From assembly GCF_918741285.1 (NCBI RefSeq), contig NZ_CAKKNC010000018.1:28787-92786 (forward strand): a DNA stretch of 64,000 nt, in the 5' to 3' direction. Numbering within the stretch: position 1 is the first letter of the stretch; the number at the start of each line of letters is the position of its first letter. Of the stretch, positions 51,735-61,010 are shown one piece after another. The stretch is from Sphingobium sp. CECT 9361. Lineage in GTDB: Bacteria; Pseudomonadota; Alphaproteobacteria; Sphingomonadales; Sphingomonadaceae. The notes under the pieces were generated by a model. It worked only from the letters and a program-made list of their open reading frames with translations, did not search any database and had not been told where the DNA came from. The position numbers were made by a program, and so were the translations under genes.

Positions 51735-52348
51735 TCGTGGCCGCCCCGGCGGATCACGCAGGCAAGGATGCGCAGGCGCGGCTGGTTCTGGCGTCCGCAT
51801 CGCCGCGTCGGCTCGATTTGCTGGCGCAGATTGGCGTGGTGCCGGACATTATCGATCCCGCCGATATAGACGAGACGCCGGGCAAGGCGGAACGACCCGA
51901 ACTCTACGCCGCGCGCATGGCCGTAGAAAAGGCGCAAACCGTGGCGGTGCGTCATCCCGGCTGCGTGATCGTGTCGGGCGATACTGTGGTTGCGGCGGGG
52001 CGGCGCATATTGCCCAAGGCAGAGACCGAAGCGGACGCACGCGCCTGCCTCGATATACTGTCCGGGCGTCGACATCGGGTGCTGAGCGCGGTGACGGTGA
52101 TCGACCCGCAGGGCAAAGCGCGTCACAAGCTTTCGATCAGCACCGTCACTTTCAAACGGCTCCACGCCGATGAGATCGACGCCTATATCGCTTCTGGCGA
52201 ATGGCACGGCAAAGCGGGCGGCTATGCGATACAGGGCCGCGCCGCCGGATTGATCCGCGCGCTACAGGGCAGCCATTCGGGCGTCGTGGGCCTTCCTCTC
52301 TATGAAACGCGGGCCATGCTCCGCGCTGTGGATTATCCTTGTGGCTGA
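51731..52348 (+). CDS. Maf family nucleotide pyrophosphatase
   Basis: A 205-residue Maf protein: LVLASASPRRLDLLAQIGV near the N-terminus, then the catalytic region VSGDTVVAAGRRILPKAE, SGRRHRVLSAVTVI, and GKAGGYAIQGRAAGLI. Maf proteins hydrolyse non-canonical or UTP/dTTP nucleotides and have been linked to division control. The neighbouring order infA-maf-RNase G-like-yacG is conserved in alphaproteobacteria. Confidence 0.9.
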   Translation: MIVAAPADHAGKDAQARLVLASASPRRLDLLAQIGVVPDIIDPADIDETPGKAERPELYAARMAVEKAQTVAVRHPGCVIVSGDTVVAAGRRILPKAETEADARACLDILSGRRHRVLSAVTVIDPQGKARHKLSISTVTFKRLHADEIDAYIASGEWHGKAGGYAIQGRAAGLIRALQGSHSGVVGLPLYETRAMLRAVDYPCG

Positions 52349-53330
52349 ATGGTTGTACGAAGAAGGCATTGGCGAATGCCGCGCGGCGCTGGTGGAAAAA
52401 GGCGCGATTCTTGAGGCGCAGATCGAGCGGGAACGCCGACTGGTGCTGCCTGGTGCCACAGCACAGGGGCGGCTGGTCCGTACGCTGATCCCCAAGAAGC
52501 GCGGTATCGTGCGGCTGGATAGCGGCGAGGAAGTGCTTCTCGAACCCATCCCGCCGAAGGTAGCGGAGGGCAGTGTCGTTGTCGTCGATATCCTGCGTGC
52601 AGCGATTCCTGAGGAGGGACGCGCGAAACTGGCGAAGGGGCGCATCGCCGCACCCGGTACGCGCCCGCATCCCGGCCCCAGCCTGCTGCAACGGCTGCGC
52701 GAGACCGAGTTTCCTGTCGTGCCTTGCCCTGCCCATGCCGAAGACCAGCTCGAAGCGCATGGCTGGAGCGAGTTGCTCGACGAAGCGGCCAGTGGCGAAG
52801 TGGGGAGCGAGGACGCGGCACTGCGTATCTTCCCGACGCCCGCCATGGTGTTGATCGATGTAGACGGGAGCCTGCCGCCTGCGCAGCTTGGTCCGAAGGG
52901 GGCGAAGCTGGCAGCGTTGGCGATCCGCCGGATGGGGTTGACGGGGTCCATCGGTATCGACTTGCCGACGATGAACAACAAGGATGAAAGGCTGATCGCG
53001 GCAACACAGATCGATAAGCTGTTGCCACTTCCCTTCGACCGGACGGCAGTGAACGGCTTTGGCTTTATCCAGATCATCCGCAAGCGGGAACGCATGTCGC
53101 TGATGGAGTTGCTGCGCGAGGATCCGGTGATGAATGCGGCGATGGCGCTGCTCCGTAAGGCGGAGCGGCATGGGACGGGCGGGGCGGTTACCATCGTCGG
53201 TGCGCCTGCCGCCATCGATATGCTGTACAAGGCGACGGACTGGATCAGGCAGCTTGAAACGCGGCGCGGCGGCAAGGTGACGTTGCGCCCGGATGCATCG
53301 CTTTCCCTCTCCGCCGGACATATGGCCTAA
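52341..53330 (+). CDS. Ribonuclease E/G family protein, short
   Basis: A 329-residue protein related to the catalytic core of RNase G. It begins at GTG 52341 (AEWLYEEGIGECRAALVE), overlapping the Maf stop by 8 bases. Acidic residues of the catalytic site are seen in MVLIDVDGSLP and GIDLPTMNNKDER. It is much shorter than RNase E and lacks the zinc-link and scaffold regions. RNA processing is inferred from the family. It is followed directly by yacG (2 bases). Confidence 0.82.
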   Translation: MAEWLYEEGIGECRAALVEKGAILEAQIERERRLVLPGATAQGRLVRTLIPKKRGIVRLDSGEEVLLEPIPPKVAEGSVVVVDILRAAIPEEGRAKLAKGRIAAPGTRPHPGPSLLQRLRETEFPVVPCPAHAEDQLEAHGWSELLDEAASGEVGSEDAALRIFPTPAMVLIDVDGSLPPAQLGPKGAKLAALAIRRMGLTGSIGIDLPTMNNKDERLIAATQIDKLLPLPFDRTAVNGFGFIQIIRKRERMSLMELLREDPVMNAAMALLRKAERHGTGGAVTIVGAPAAIDMLYKATDWIRQLETRRGGKVTLRPDASLSLSAGHMA

Positions 53331-53332
53331 TC

Positions 53333-53500
53333 ATGGCGCGCAAAGCATCCTGCCCCGTGTGCAAGGCACCGACCGTCGCTGAATTCAAACCTTTTTGCAG
53401 CCGGGGTTGCCGCGATCGGGATTTATTGAAGTGGTTGGGGGAGGACTATCGCGTTCCTGCTGGCCCCGCCGATGTCCCCGATGAAAAAGACGATGAATAG
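53333..53500 (+). CDS. yacG: DNA gyrase inhibitor YacG
   Basis: A 55-residue zinc-finger protein: CPVCKAP and, after 12-15 residues, FCSRGCRDRDLLKWLGEDY, giving the four zinc-binding Cys. The C-terminus is acidic. YacG binds GyrB and blocks DNA binding. It is the end of the infA-maf-RNase-yacG cluster and is followed by tRNA-Phe 75 bases on. Confidence 0.9.
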   Translation: MARKASCPVCKAPTVAEFKPFCSRGCRDRDLLKWLGEDYRVPAGPADVPDEKDDE

Positions 53501-53575
53501 GGGCTAGACAGCGCCTGCAACGGGCGCTTATAGGCAGCGCTCCCAATCGCAGGAGCAATGCGCTCCAGCATCGAT

Positions 53576-53651
53576 GCCCGGGTAGCTCAGTTGGTAGAGC
53601 ATGCGATTGAAAATCGCAGTGTCGGCGGTTCGAATCCGTCCCCGGGCACCA
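53576..53651 (+). tRNA. tRNA-Phe (GAA)
   Basis: A 76-base tRNA with a perfect 7-bp acceptor stem (GCCCGGG with CCCGGGC), D arm GCTCAGTTGGTAGAGC, anticodon loop TTGAAAA giving anticodon GAA, T arm with GGTTCGAATCC, discriminator A and an encoded CCA. It is immediately upstream of a tyrosine integrase and is the likely attachment site of an integrative element. Confidence 0.97.
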
Positions 53652-53775
53652 TTGGCTCTGATTTCAGCATCCAGCAGCGTCCAGAGACATCCCAAAAACG
53701 GCGGAAAACCTAGGTTTTTGACTAGCTCTTCGTCCCCCCATGTCCTCGGAGGTACACTGGCAGCCTGCCCTCGGT

Positions 53776-53824
53776 GATGGTATTTTGATGGTATTCGAAA
53801 AAGTACCATCTCGGAGATACCATC
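53776..53824. promoter_or_regulatory. Four 8-bp half-sites before the integrase start
   Basis: GATGGTAT occurs at 53776-53783 and 53787-53794, and its inverted form at 53803-53810 (GTACCATC, one mismatch) and 53817-53824 (ATACCATC). The last copy abuts the integrase ATG. The arrangement of two direct copies facing two inverted ones looks like an operator or recombinase-arm binding region that could autoregulate the integrase. Confidence 0.5.
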
Positions 53825-55045
53825 ATGGCGCTCACTGTAACGGCAATAAATGCTGCAAAACCAAGGACTAAGCCATATAAATTGGCTGATGGTCTGGGGC
53901 TTTATATTCTGATCGCGCCAACCGGTGGTCGCTTGTGGCGAATGAACTACCGGTTTCTTGGGCAGCAAAAGACACTTTCCTTCGGAAGTTATCCAGACGT
54001 GTCGCTGGCAAAGGCTCGCGAGAAGCGATCGGCGGCGCGTGAAGCCCTAGCTGACGGCCGCGACCCTTTCGAAGTTCGGAAGGCCAATGTGCGCGAGGCA
54101 AAAGCAAAATTGGAAGAGACCTTCAAAGCTATAGCCGTTGAATGGCTAAGTAGGCTTGAAATCGAGGGACGGGCGCCGGCAACGCTCCAGAAGCTGCGTT
54201 GGCTTCTCGATCTTTCCTATCCACTCATCGGCAACCGGCCTATTGCGGATCTCACGGCGCTGGAATTGCTTGAAGTTCTACGGAAGGTGGAGGTGCGCGG
54301 ACGCTATGAGACTGCAAACCGCCTCCGCAGCACATTCGGGACGATTTTTCGCTATGCAATTGTTACCGGCCGAGCGCAGCGAGATGTCTCCGTTGATCTT
54401 CGTGGAGCCCTTATTACGCCCAAACCTACGCATCGTGCCGCCATCCTAGATCCCAAGGCGCTGGGAGGCCTCCTACGGGCCGTCGATGCCCATGATGGCC
54501 AGCCTGCCGTGCGTATAGCGCTCAAGCTCCTGCCACACATGTTTCCGCGGCCGGGTGAGCTTCGAATGGCTGAGTGGAAGGAGTTTGACCTCGAAGCTGC
54601 TGTCTGGACCATTCCGCCTGAGAAAACGAAAATGCGTCGGCCTCACAAGGTTCCGCTGACCGAGCAAGTTCTGGAGATGTTGGCTGAGTTGGAACCGATC
54701 ACGGGTGGCGGGGCATACCTGTTTCCCAGCATCCGATCCGCCGAGCGTCCGATCACTGACAACACCCTTAATGCAGCACTTCGGCGTCTTGGTTACGGAA
54801 AGGACGAGGTTACGGCCCATGGATTTCGGGCTACAGCGAGCACGTTACTGAACGAAATGGGTAAGTGGCATCCCGACGCCATCGAACGCCAACTCGCCCA
54901 TGTAGAATCAAATGATGTCCGACGGGCTTACGCCCGTGGCGCTCACTGGGACGAGCGGGTCAAGATGATGCAGCACTGGTCCGATTACCTTGATGGCTTG
55001 CAGGCTGGCGCCAAGATTCTGAAGGGCAAATTTAGACAAAGATAA
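53825..55045 (+). CDS. P4-type tyrosine integrase (DUF4102 + phage integrase)
   Basis: A 406-residue tyrosine recombinase. The N-terminal DUF4102 arm-binding domain (LTVTAINAAKPRTKPYKLADGLGLYILIAPTGG, read in part) and the core-binding domain are followed by a catalytic domain with the Arg in PRPGELR (about residue 246), H332-x-x-R335 in HGFRATAS, H359 in LAHVESN and Tyr369 in RRAYARG. The catalytic set is therefore complete. Such enzymes insert islands at the 3' end of tRNA genes, here tRNA-Phe 173 bases upstream. No second att copy was found in the window. The gene reads intact. Confidence 0.92.
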   Translation: MALTVTAINAAKPRTKPYKLADGLGLYILIAPTGGRLWRMNYRFLGQQKTLSFGSYPDVSLAKAREKRSAAREALADGRDPFEVRKANVREAKAKLEETFKAIAVEWLSRLEIEGRAPATLQKLRWLLDLSYPLIGNRPIADLTALELLEVLRKVEVRGRYETANRLRSTFGTIFRYAIVTGRAQRDVSVDLRGALITPKPTHRAAILDPKALGGLLRAVDAHDGQPAVRIALKLLPHMFPRPGELRMAEWKEFDLEAAVWTIPPEKTKMRRPHKVPLTEQVLEMLAELEPITGGGAYLFPSIRSAERPITDNTLNAALRRLGYGKDEVTAHGFRATASTLLNEMGKWHPDAIERQLAHVESNDVRRAYARGAHWDERVKMMQHWSDYLDGLQAGAKILKGKFRQR

Positions 55046-55306
55046 CGTTGTTGTATCCGCCGTCCCCCGCTGCTCGATCGTATTCTCTCTTAGCTCGAAA
55101 GGACGTCCCGAAGGGCTTTGTCAGAGCAAACGCATCGCTAGTTAAGCAAGTACCGATAGCCAATAGGGATGCCCCGCCCGCACAAAATCGCCAGTCTGTT
55201 TCGCTATTTTAACTCTGCACCCGCTTGGAGCGGGCTGTGCTCCGGTTCCGACAAATCAAAGCGTTACAAAAGTTCGCCTCAGAATATCCCAACGTTCACG
55301 ATCTCT
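55046..55306. other. Gene-free junction between the integrase and the fdhD remnant
   Basis: I see no convincing gene here. A 92-codon plus-strand frame from 55169 starts in this stretch but then runs antisense through the fdhD remnant. The stretch is where the missing C-terminal part of fdhD would be expected; its minus-strand translation does not resemble FdhD, so it probably holds a deletion or integration scar. Confidence 0.5.
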
Positions 55307-55780
55307 TCAATCTGGAACCCCACCTCGTCGACCGTAAAAATCCCATACGCGCGCAAGCGACTTCTGGGTGACCTGCTGCATAGGGCAAAGAACCTGCTCC
55401 AGATTCTCGACGCAGTATGGGCACAGGATGATGCGGTTATGCGATAGCGCACCCTGTCGGCAACGCGCGCGACGCTCGTCGATCTGCATCACCCGAATGA
55501 GCATTCTTTGCGCCATTTGAAGTATATGGACGGCCACGGACACCCGCGCGCTATCGACGAGCCGTTCGGATCGGGCGAAACCATAAGCGGGGTCGAACAG
55601 GTCATCCTGCGTGACCATTAATACGGCGTAGCCAACACCGTTAAACTCGACGGAAATCGGCGTCTCAGCCGCCATCGATTGTTTTATCTCTTCCTGTCGT
55701 CCATTGGCATCGACCTGCTTAATCAACGTCGTCAATCGGGCGTCATCCAGCGTCCGAATGCCCCGACTCGCCAACGGCAT
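55307..55780 (-). pseudogene. FdhD-like formate dehydrogenase accessory, truncated
   Basis: The 157-residue frame matches the N-terminal half of FdhD: AAETPISVEFNGVGYAVLMVTQDDLFDPAYGFARSERLVD (read in part) fits the EVPVALVYNG...ALGFSLSEGI segment of the family, and later DERRARCRQGALSHNRIILCPYCVENLEQVL fits the [20 protein letters not shown] segment. Where FdhD has CGxCG, this has CPYC. The frame stops about 100-120 residues early, without the C-terminal domain. FdhD passes sulfur to the molybdenum cofactor of formate dehydrogenases, so loss here would need a second copy elsewhere. Family resemblance is my reading; the identification is moderate. Confidence 0.55.
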
Positions 55781-56033
55781 TAAATTCCGTCGCGCGGGTC
55801 TCTCCCGCCGGTTTGTCGTGATCGCGAAGATGGGCGACCGCTAGCGCGGCAATTGGGGTCAGATCCGCACGCCCGGCCTCCAGCTGGACCATTATACGAG
55901 CCTTCATACGCGGATCCCAGAAACTGACAATATGATCGGCAGTGGCGGCCGCCGCGTGGTCTGCGGCCATAGTCGCAAAATTGCGCGCGATCTGGTTGAC
56001 CATGTACACCAGTCGCTCATCGTTGCTCATCAT
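55743..56033 (-). CDS. fdsD: Formate dehydrogenase delta subunit
   Basis: A 96-residue protein of the FdsD family: LVYMVNQIARNFATMAAD, then HIVSFWDPRMKARIMVQLEAG and LTPIAALAVAHLRDH. The small delta subunit is needed for assembly of NAD-dependent Mo formate dehydrogenase. It lies 5 bases after fdsA. Its 3' end overlaps the fdhD-like frame by 38 bases. Confidence 0.85.
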   Translation of the reverse strand: MMSNDERLVYMVNQIARNFATMAADHAAAATADHIVSFWDPRMKARIMVQLEAGRADLTPIAALAVAHLRDHDKPAGETRATEFNAVGESGHSDAG

Positions 56034-56038
56034 GGACG

Positions 56039-58885
56039 TTACTGGGCAGCCACCGGGGTATCGATGCGGCGACTCTGCCTTGCCTGCGCTTCATACCGCG
56101 CTTGCCAGTCGGAAGGACCGTTCGATAGCCCAATCTGCACTGCCGTAACCTTGTATTCTGGGCAGTTGGTTGCCCAATCTGAATAGTCGGTCGTTATGAC
56201 ATTGGCCTGTGTCATGGGATGGTGAAAGGTCGTGTAGACGACGCCCGGCGCCACGCGCTCGGTCACTTGGGCGCGCAGAGTAGTTTCACCCGCCCTGCTG
56301 CGCAATAGTACCCAGTCGCCATCCTTGATGCCGCGATTTTCCGCGTCGGATGGGTGTACTTCCAGCAGATCTTCCGGGTGCCAGGCTACATTTGCGGTTC
56401 GTCGCGTCTGTGCGCCGACATTATAGTGGCTTAGGATCCGCCCGGTGGTTAGCAGCAGAGGGAAGCGCGGCCCGGTCTTTTCATCGGTCGGTACGTAATC
56501 GGTGACAACGAACTTGCCCTTGCCGCGCGAAAAACCATCAAGATGCATTGTGGGCGTGCCGTCCGGCGCACCCTCGTTCACCGGCCATTGCAAGGAACCC
56601 TGCGCATCGAGGGCATCGTAATTCACACCCGCAAACGTCGGCGTGAGCGCTGCTATCTCGTCCATGATCTGCGAGGGGTGGGCATAACCCCAACTCAATC
56701 CCATAGCGTTCGCCAAAAGCTGGACGATTTCCCAATCGGCATAGCCGTTGAGTGGCTCCATTACCTTGCGCACGCGCTGGATGCGCCGTTCGGCATTGGT
56801 GAAGGTCCCGTCCTTTTCCAGAAAGGTCGACCCTGGAAGGAATATGTGCGCGTAATTGGCTGTTTCATTAAGGAACAGGTCCTGCACGATGACACATTCC
56901 ATCGCCGCCAGACCTGCTGCCACATGATGCGTGTTGGGATCGGACTGGAGAATGTCCTCACCCTGTACGAACAACGCCTTGAAGCTGCCGTCCGTGGCGG
57001 CGTCGAGCATGTTCGGGATGCGCAGACCTGGCTCGCTGTCGAGGGAAACACCCCAGGCGCGTTCAAACAGTTCGCGCGTCTGCGTGTCGGACACGTGGCG
57101 GTAGCCGGTAAATTCATGAGGAAAACTCCCCATATCACACGCGCCCTGGACATTATTCTGCCCACGTAACGGATTAACGCCTACGCCTTCGCGCCCGACA
57201 TTGCCCGTCGCCATGGCGAGGTTTGCGATCGCCATCACTGTCGATGAACCCTGACTGTGTTCGGTGACACCCAAGCCATAATATATTGCCCCATTGCCGC
57301 CAGTCGCGAACAGCCTCGCAGCGGCGCGAACTTCGTGCGATGGCACGCCGGTCAGTGCTTCGATCGCTTCGGGAGACCGTTCGGGCTGTGAGACGAACTC
57401 TGCCCAGTCCTGATATTCGTCCCAGTCGCAGCGTTCACGGATGAATACTTCGTTAGCGAGACCCACCGTCACTATGACATGCGCTATCGCCGTCAGCATC
57501 GCGACATTAGTGCCGGGGCGTAACGGCAGGTGATGATCGGCGTGGATGTGCGGTGATTTTACAAGATCGATGCGCCGTGGATCAATGACGATCAATCGCG
57601 CGCCTCGGCGCAATCGTTTTTTCATGCGCGAAGCAAAAACCGGATGGCCGTCGGTAGGGTTGGCGCCGATCACCAGTATGACATCGCTATGCTGAACGCT
57701 GTCGAAGTCCTGCGTTCCAGCGGAAGTGCCGAACGTTGTTTTAAGTCCATAGCCGGTGGGAGAGTGGCAAACGCGGGCACAGGTATCGACATTATTGTTA
57801 CCAAATCCCTGGCGGATCAGCTTCTGTACCAGAAAGGTCTCTTCATTGGTGCAGCGGCTGGAGGTGATGCCACCAACCGAGCGCGCGCCATATTGCGCCT
57901 GGATGCGGCGAATTTCGCTCGCAGTATGGGTTATCGCCTCCTCCCAGCTAACTTCTCGCCATGGCTGGTCAATCGATGCACGGACCATGGGTTTCAAGAT
58001 ACGGTCCTGATGCTGCGCATAGCCCCAGGCAAAACGGCCCTTGACGCAACTATGCCCGCGATTAGCTTTGCCTTCCTTCCACGGCACCATCCTCACGACT
58101 TCCTCCCCGCGCATTTCAGCACGGAAGGTGCAGCCGACACCGCAATAAGCGCAGGTGGTAACGACCGCACGTTCGGGCTTGCCGATCTCGACCACCTTCT
58201 TTTCGATCAGGCTGGCAGTAGGGCAGGCCTGCACGCACGCGCCGCAGGAAACGCATTCGGACGAAAGGAAATCATTGTTCTGGGAGGCGGCAACCTTCGA
58301 TCCGAAACCACTGCCCTGGATCGTGAGGGCGAACGTACCCTGGACTTCATCGCATGCTCGTACGCAGCGCGAGCAGACAATGCACTTGCTGGGATCGAAA
58401 TCGAAATAGGGATTCGACTGGTCCTTCGGTTGCCCCATGTTGGTCGCGCCGTCATAGCCATAGCGTACGTCGCGCAGGCCGACAGCCCCGGCCTGGTCCT
58501 GCAACTCGCAGTCGCCATTGGCCCCGCAGGTCAGGCAGTCGAGCGGGTGGTCTGAAATATACAGTTCCATCACGCCACGGCGCAGCTTCTTAAGCCGTTC
58601 GGTCTGCGTATGCACTACCATGCCCTCGGCGACCGGTGTCGTGCAGGATGCCGGATAGCCGTTGCGCCCATCGATCTCGACCAGGCACAATCGGCAGGAG
58701 CCGAAACTCGCCACGTTGTCCGTAGCGCAAAGCTTTGGAATGGCGCCGCCGATCAGCGATGCCGCTCGCATGATCGATGTTCCTTCAGGGATCGCAACGC
58801 TTTGGCCGTCGATCGTGACATTGACGGACTGGGCACCGGCCAATGCTGGCGGTGTTCCATGATCGGTTTCGCGCGAAAAGCTCAT
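56039..58885 (-). CDS. fdsA: NAD-dependent formate dehydrogenase, alpha subunit (Mo-bisMGD)
   Basis: A 948-residue catalytic subunit. The N-terminal [2Fe-2S] domain (GSCRLCLVEIDGRNG) and His-Cys-rich segment (LDCLTCGANGDCELQ) are followed by two [4Fe-4S] sites (CIVCSRCVRACDE; CVSCGACVQACPT), the molybdopterin domain with CAYCGVGC, and the Mo ligand region in CARVCHSPTGYG. The C-terminal MGD-binding part has the usual GRILSHYN and VHPSDAENRGI blocks. It oxidises formate to CO2 and passes electrons via FdsB/FdsG to NAD+. Its start overlaps the fdsB stop by 4 bases. Confidence 0.94.
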   Translation of the reverse strand: MSFSRETDHGTPPALAGAQSVNVTIDGQSVAIPEGTSIMRAASLIGGAIPKLCATDNVASFGSCRLCLVEIDGRNGYPASCTTPVAEGMVVHTQTERLKKLRRGVMELYISDHPLDCLTCGANGDCELQDQAGAVGLRDVRYGYDGATNMGQPKDQSNPYFDFDPSKCIVCSRCVRACDEVQGTFALTIQGSGFGSKVAASQNNDFLSSECVSCGACVQACPTASLIEKKVVEIGKPERAVVTTCAYCGVGCTFRAEMRGEEVVRMVPWKEGKANRGHSCVKGRFAWGYAQHQDRILKPMVRASIDQPWREVSWEEAITHTASEIRRIQAQYGARSVGGITSSRCTNEETFLVQKLIRQGFGNNNVDTCARVCHSPTGYGLKTTFGTSAGTQDFDSVQHSDVILVIGANPTDGHPVFASRMKKRLRRGARLIVIDPRRIDLVKSPHIHADHHLPLRPGTNVAMLTAIAHVIVTVGLANEVFIRERCDWDEYQDWAEFVSQPERSPEAIEALTGVPSHEVRAAARLFATGGNGAIYYGLGVTEHSQGSSTVMAIANLAMATGNVGREGVGVNPLRGQNNVQGACDMGSFPHEFTGYRHVSDTQTRELFERAWGVSLDSEPGLRIPNMLDAATDGSFKALFVQGEDILQSDPNTHHVAAGLAAMECVIVQDLFLNETANYAHIFLPGSTFLEKDGTFTNAERRIQRVRKVMEPLNGYADWEIVQLLANAMGLSWGYAHPSQIMDEIAALTPTFAGVNYDALDAQGSLQWPVNEGAPDGTPTMHLDGFSRGKGKFVVTDYVPTDEKTGPRFPLLLTTGRILSHYNVGAQTRRTANVAWHPEDLLEVHPSDAENRGIKDGDWVLLRSRAGETTLRAQVTERVAPGVVYTTFHHPMTQANVITTDYSDWATNCPEYKVTAVQIGLSNGPSDWQARYEAQARQSRRIDTPVAAQ

Positions 58886-60465
58886 CGGACTGGCTCCACC
58901 ACTTCGGCGGCAGCAGCGACTGCGCCGAAATCTTCAGGGAAATAGTCAAGGGCGCTCAGCACGGGATAGGGCGTAAACCCGCCCAGCGCACAAAGCGATC
59001 CGAACTTCATCGTATCACACAAATCGCGCAGCAATGCCGTCTGCGCCGCCGCGTCGGATTGCATGCGCTCAGGCGACCGCGAATACAGGGCAGCACCAAG
59101 GCCATGGGGCAAAGCGACGCCCGCACCCTGCCTGCCGCCCCGCCACGCGATGATCCGGTCGATCACCTCGACGCCACGGGTGGATCCTATCCGACAGGGC
59201 GTACATTTGCCACAGCTCTCGACCGAGCAAAATTCCATCGCAAACCTGGCCATGTGGGCCATGTCGACGCTATCGTCGAACACGGTTATGCCTGCATGAC
59301 CGATAAGGCCGCCGGCTTCGGCGAAAGCCTCATAATCGAAGGGAAGGTGAAACATGGACGGCGGAAAATAGGCGCCAAGTGGTCCACCAACTTGCACTGC
59401 CCGAACAGGCCGCCCGCTATTGGTGCCGCCGCCGATGTCGTTAACCAGCGCGCCCAGCGTGATACCGAAGCCGATTTCGTACAGGCCCCCATTTCTTACA
59501 TTGCCCGCCAACTGCACCGGCATAGTGCCGCGTGAGCGGCCAAAGCCGACGCTGGCATAGGCTTCCGGCCCTTTGTCGAGGATGAAAGGAACAGCTGCCA
59601 GACTCAGCACATTGTTGATGACGGTGGGTTTGCCGAATAGGCCTTCCAGTGCAGGCAAGGGCGGCTTGGCGCGCACTTGCCCGCGCTTCCCCTCGATCGA
59701 ATCCAGCAGCGCGGTTTCTTCCCCGCACACATAGGCGCCAGCACCCTCTCTGACCTCAAGCGTGAAAGGCGCGATCCTGCCCGCCGCCAGCTCGATGGCC
59801 TTGCGCATCGTCTCAATGGCGAAAGGATATTCCGACCGGACATAGATATACCCATGCGAAGCGGCTACGGCATGTGCGGCAATAGCCATGCCTTCGATCA
59901 GGCAGAAGGGGTCGCCTTCCATCAGCATGCGATCGGCGAAGGTTCCGCTGTCTCCCTCGTCAGCATTGCATACAATGAATTTCTCGCTGCCCGGCGCGCC
60001 CAGAACGGTCTGCCATTTTATCCCGGTCGGGAAGCCCGCGCCGCCGCGACCACGCAGGCCAGAGGCTTTGACGCAATCGACGACATCTTGCCGATCCAGG
60101 CCGAGCGCCTTTTCTAAACCCCGCCATCCACCATGCGCGGCATAATCCGCATCGCTAAGTGGATCGACAACGCCGCATCGGGCGAAGGTAAAGCGTTGCT
60201 GGGACGCAAAGAACGCCAAGTCTGCGACATTGCCAAGCCGATTGGGGTGCGATCCGCTCAAAATCGCCGCAACATCCTGCGGCCCCACCGGTCCATAGCC
60301 AATCCGCCGATCGCCGTCTTCGATCTCGACCATCGGTTCGATCCGGAACAGCCCGCGGCTGCCCGTGCGGACAACATCGCATCCGGCATCGCGGAACGCC
60401 TGTGCAACGGCATCGACGCCTAAAGCAATCGACGCCATGTCCTGACTGATGAAGACTCGGGTCAT
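58882..60465 (-). CDS. fdsB: NAD-dependent formate dehydrogenase, beta subunit
   Basis: A 527-residue NuoF-like diaphorase subunit. A thioredoxin-like N-terminus (about residues 1-110) precedes the FMN/NAD-binding domain (GLRGRGGAGFPTGIKW, NADEGDSGTFADR, GAGAYVCGEETALLDSIEG) and the C-terminal [4Fe-4S] site SCGKCTPCRIGSTRG. It transfers electrons from FdsA to NAD+. It is coupled to fdsG and fdsA by 4-base overlaps. Confidence 0.94.
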   Translation of the reverse strand: MTRVFISQDMASIALGVDAVAQAFRDAGCDVVRTGSRGLFRIEPMVEIEDGDRRIGYGPVGPQDVAAILSGSHPNRLGNVADLAFFASQQRFTFARCGVVDPLSDADYAAHGGWRGLEKALGLDRQDVVDCVKASGLRGRGGAGFPTGIKWQTVLGAPGSEKFIVCNADEGDSGTFADRMLMEGDPFCLIEGMAIAAHAVAASHGYIYVRSEYPFAIETMRKAIELAAGRIAPFTLEVREGAGAYVCGEETALLDSIEGKRGQVRAKPPLPALEGLFGKPTVINNVLSLAAVPFILDKGPEAYASVGFGRSRGTMPVQLAGNVRNGGLYEIGFGITLGALVNDIGGGTNSGRPVRAVQVGGPLGAYFPPSMFHLPFDYEAFAEAGGLIGHAGITVFDDSVDMAHMARFAMEFCSVESCGKCTPCRIGSTRGVEVIDRIIAWRGGRQGAGVALPHGLGAALYSRSPERMQSDAAAQTALLRDLCDTMKFGSLCALGGFTPYPVLSALDYFPEDFGAVAAAAEVVEPVR

Positions 60466-60953
60466 GCGTTTACAGACTTTGCAATGCGATCAATCGCCGC
60501 TGCATCCAATCGCGCGACCGGTCGCCCGTCGACAAGCGCATTAGGGCCAATGGCGCACAGCCCTAGGCAGTAGACTGCCTCTAGCGTCACCGCACCATCC
60601 CCACGTGTCTTGCCCATCCCGACCCCCAGCCGACTGACAGCCACCGTTTCCACTGCCGCGCCGCCACGGGCCTGACAGCTTTCCGCGCGACATAGTTTCA
60701 CGACATGGCGGCCCGCAGGGTTGCGGCGAAAGTCATGATAGAAGGTCACGACGCCATGAACTTCGGCGCGGCTGATGTTGAGGGCGCTGGCTATCAACGG
60801 TACGGCAGCGTCGTCGATATAACCTGTTTCATGCTGAACGGCATGAAGCAGCGGCAGTAGGGCGCTTTGGGTGTTCCCCACTGCGGCGCAGGCGCGCAAG
60901 ATAACGTCAGCAAGCGCGGTCATGTCAGGCGAATCCGATCGATCGGCAGTCAT
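60462..60953 (-). CDS. fdsG: NAD-dependent formate dehydrogenase, gamma subunit
   Basis: A 163-residue NuoE-like [2Fe-2S] protein: LLHAVQHETGYIDDAAVPLIASALNISRAEVHGVVTFYHDF (read in part), with cluster Cys in LCRAESCQARGG and YCLGLCAIGPN. It carries electrons to FdsB. It is the first structural gene of the fds set and lies 57 bases after the GNAT gene in the same direction. Confidence 0.92.
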   Translation of the reverse strand: MTADRSDSPDMTALADVILRACAAVGNTQSALLPLLHAVQHETGYIDDAAVPLIASALNISRAEVHGVVTFYHDFRRNPAGRHVVKLCRAESCQARGGAAVETVAVSRLGVGMGKTRGDGAVTLEAVYCLGLCAIGPNALVDGRPVARLDAAAIDRIAKSVNA

Positions 60954-61010
60954 CTGCTGCTCCTGCCGGGCGGCACGGGCTTCCTGCCGCTTCCGGTGCG
61001 GTTGGCACCA

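Noticed and set aside
55169..55447. A 92-codon plus-strand frame after the integrase
   Set aside because: Most of it is antisense to the fdhD-like frame, it has no ribosome-binding site that I can see and no family resemblance.
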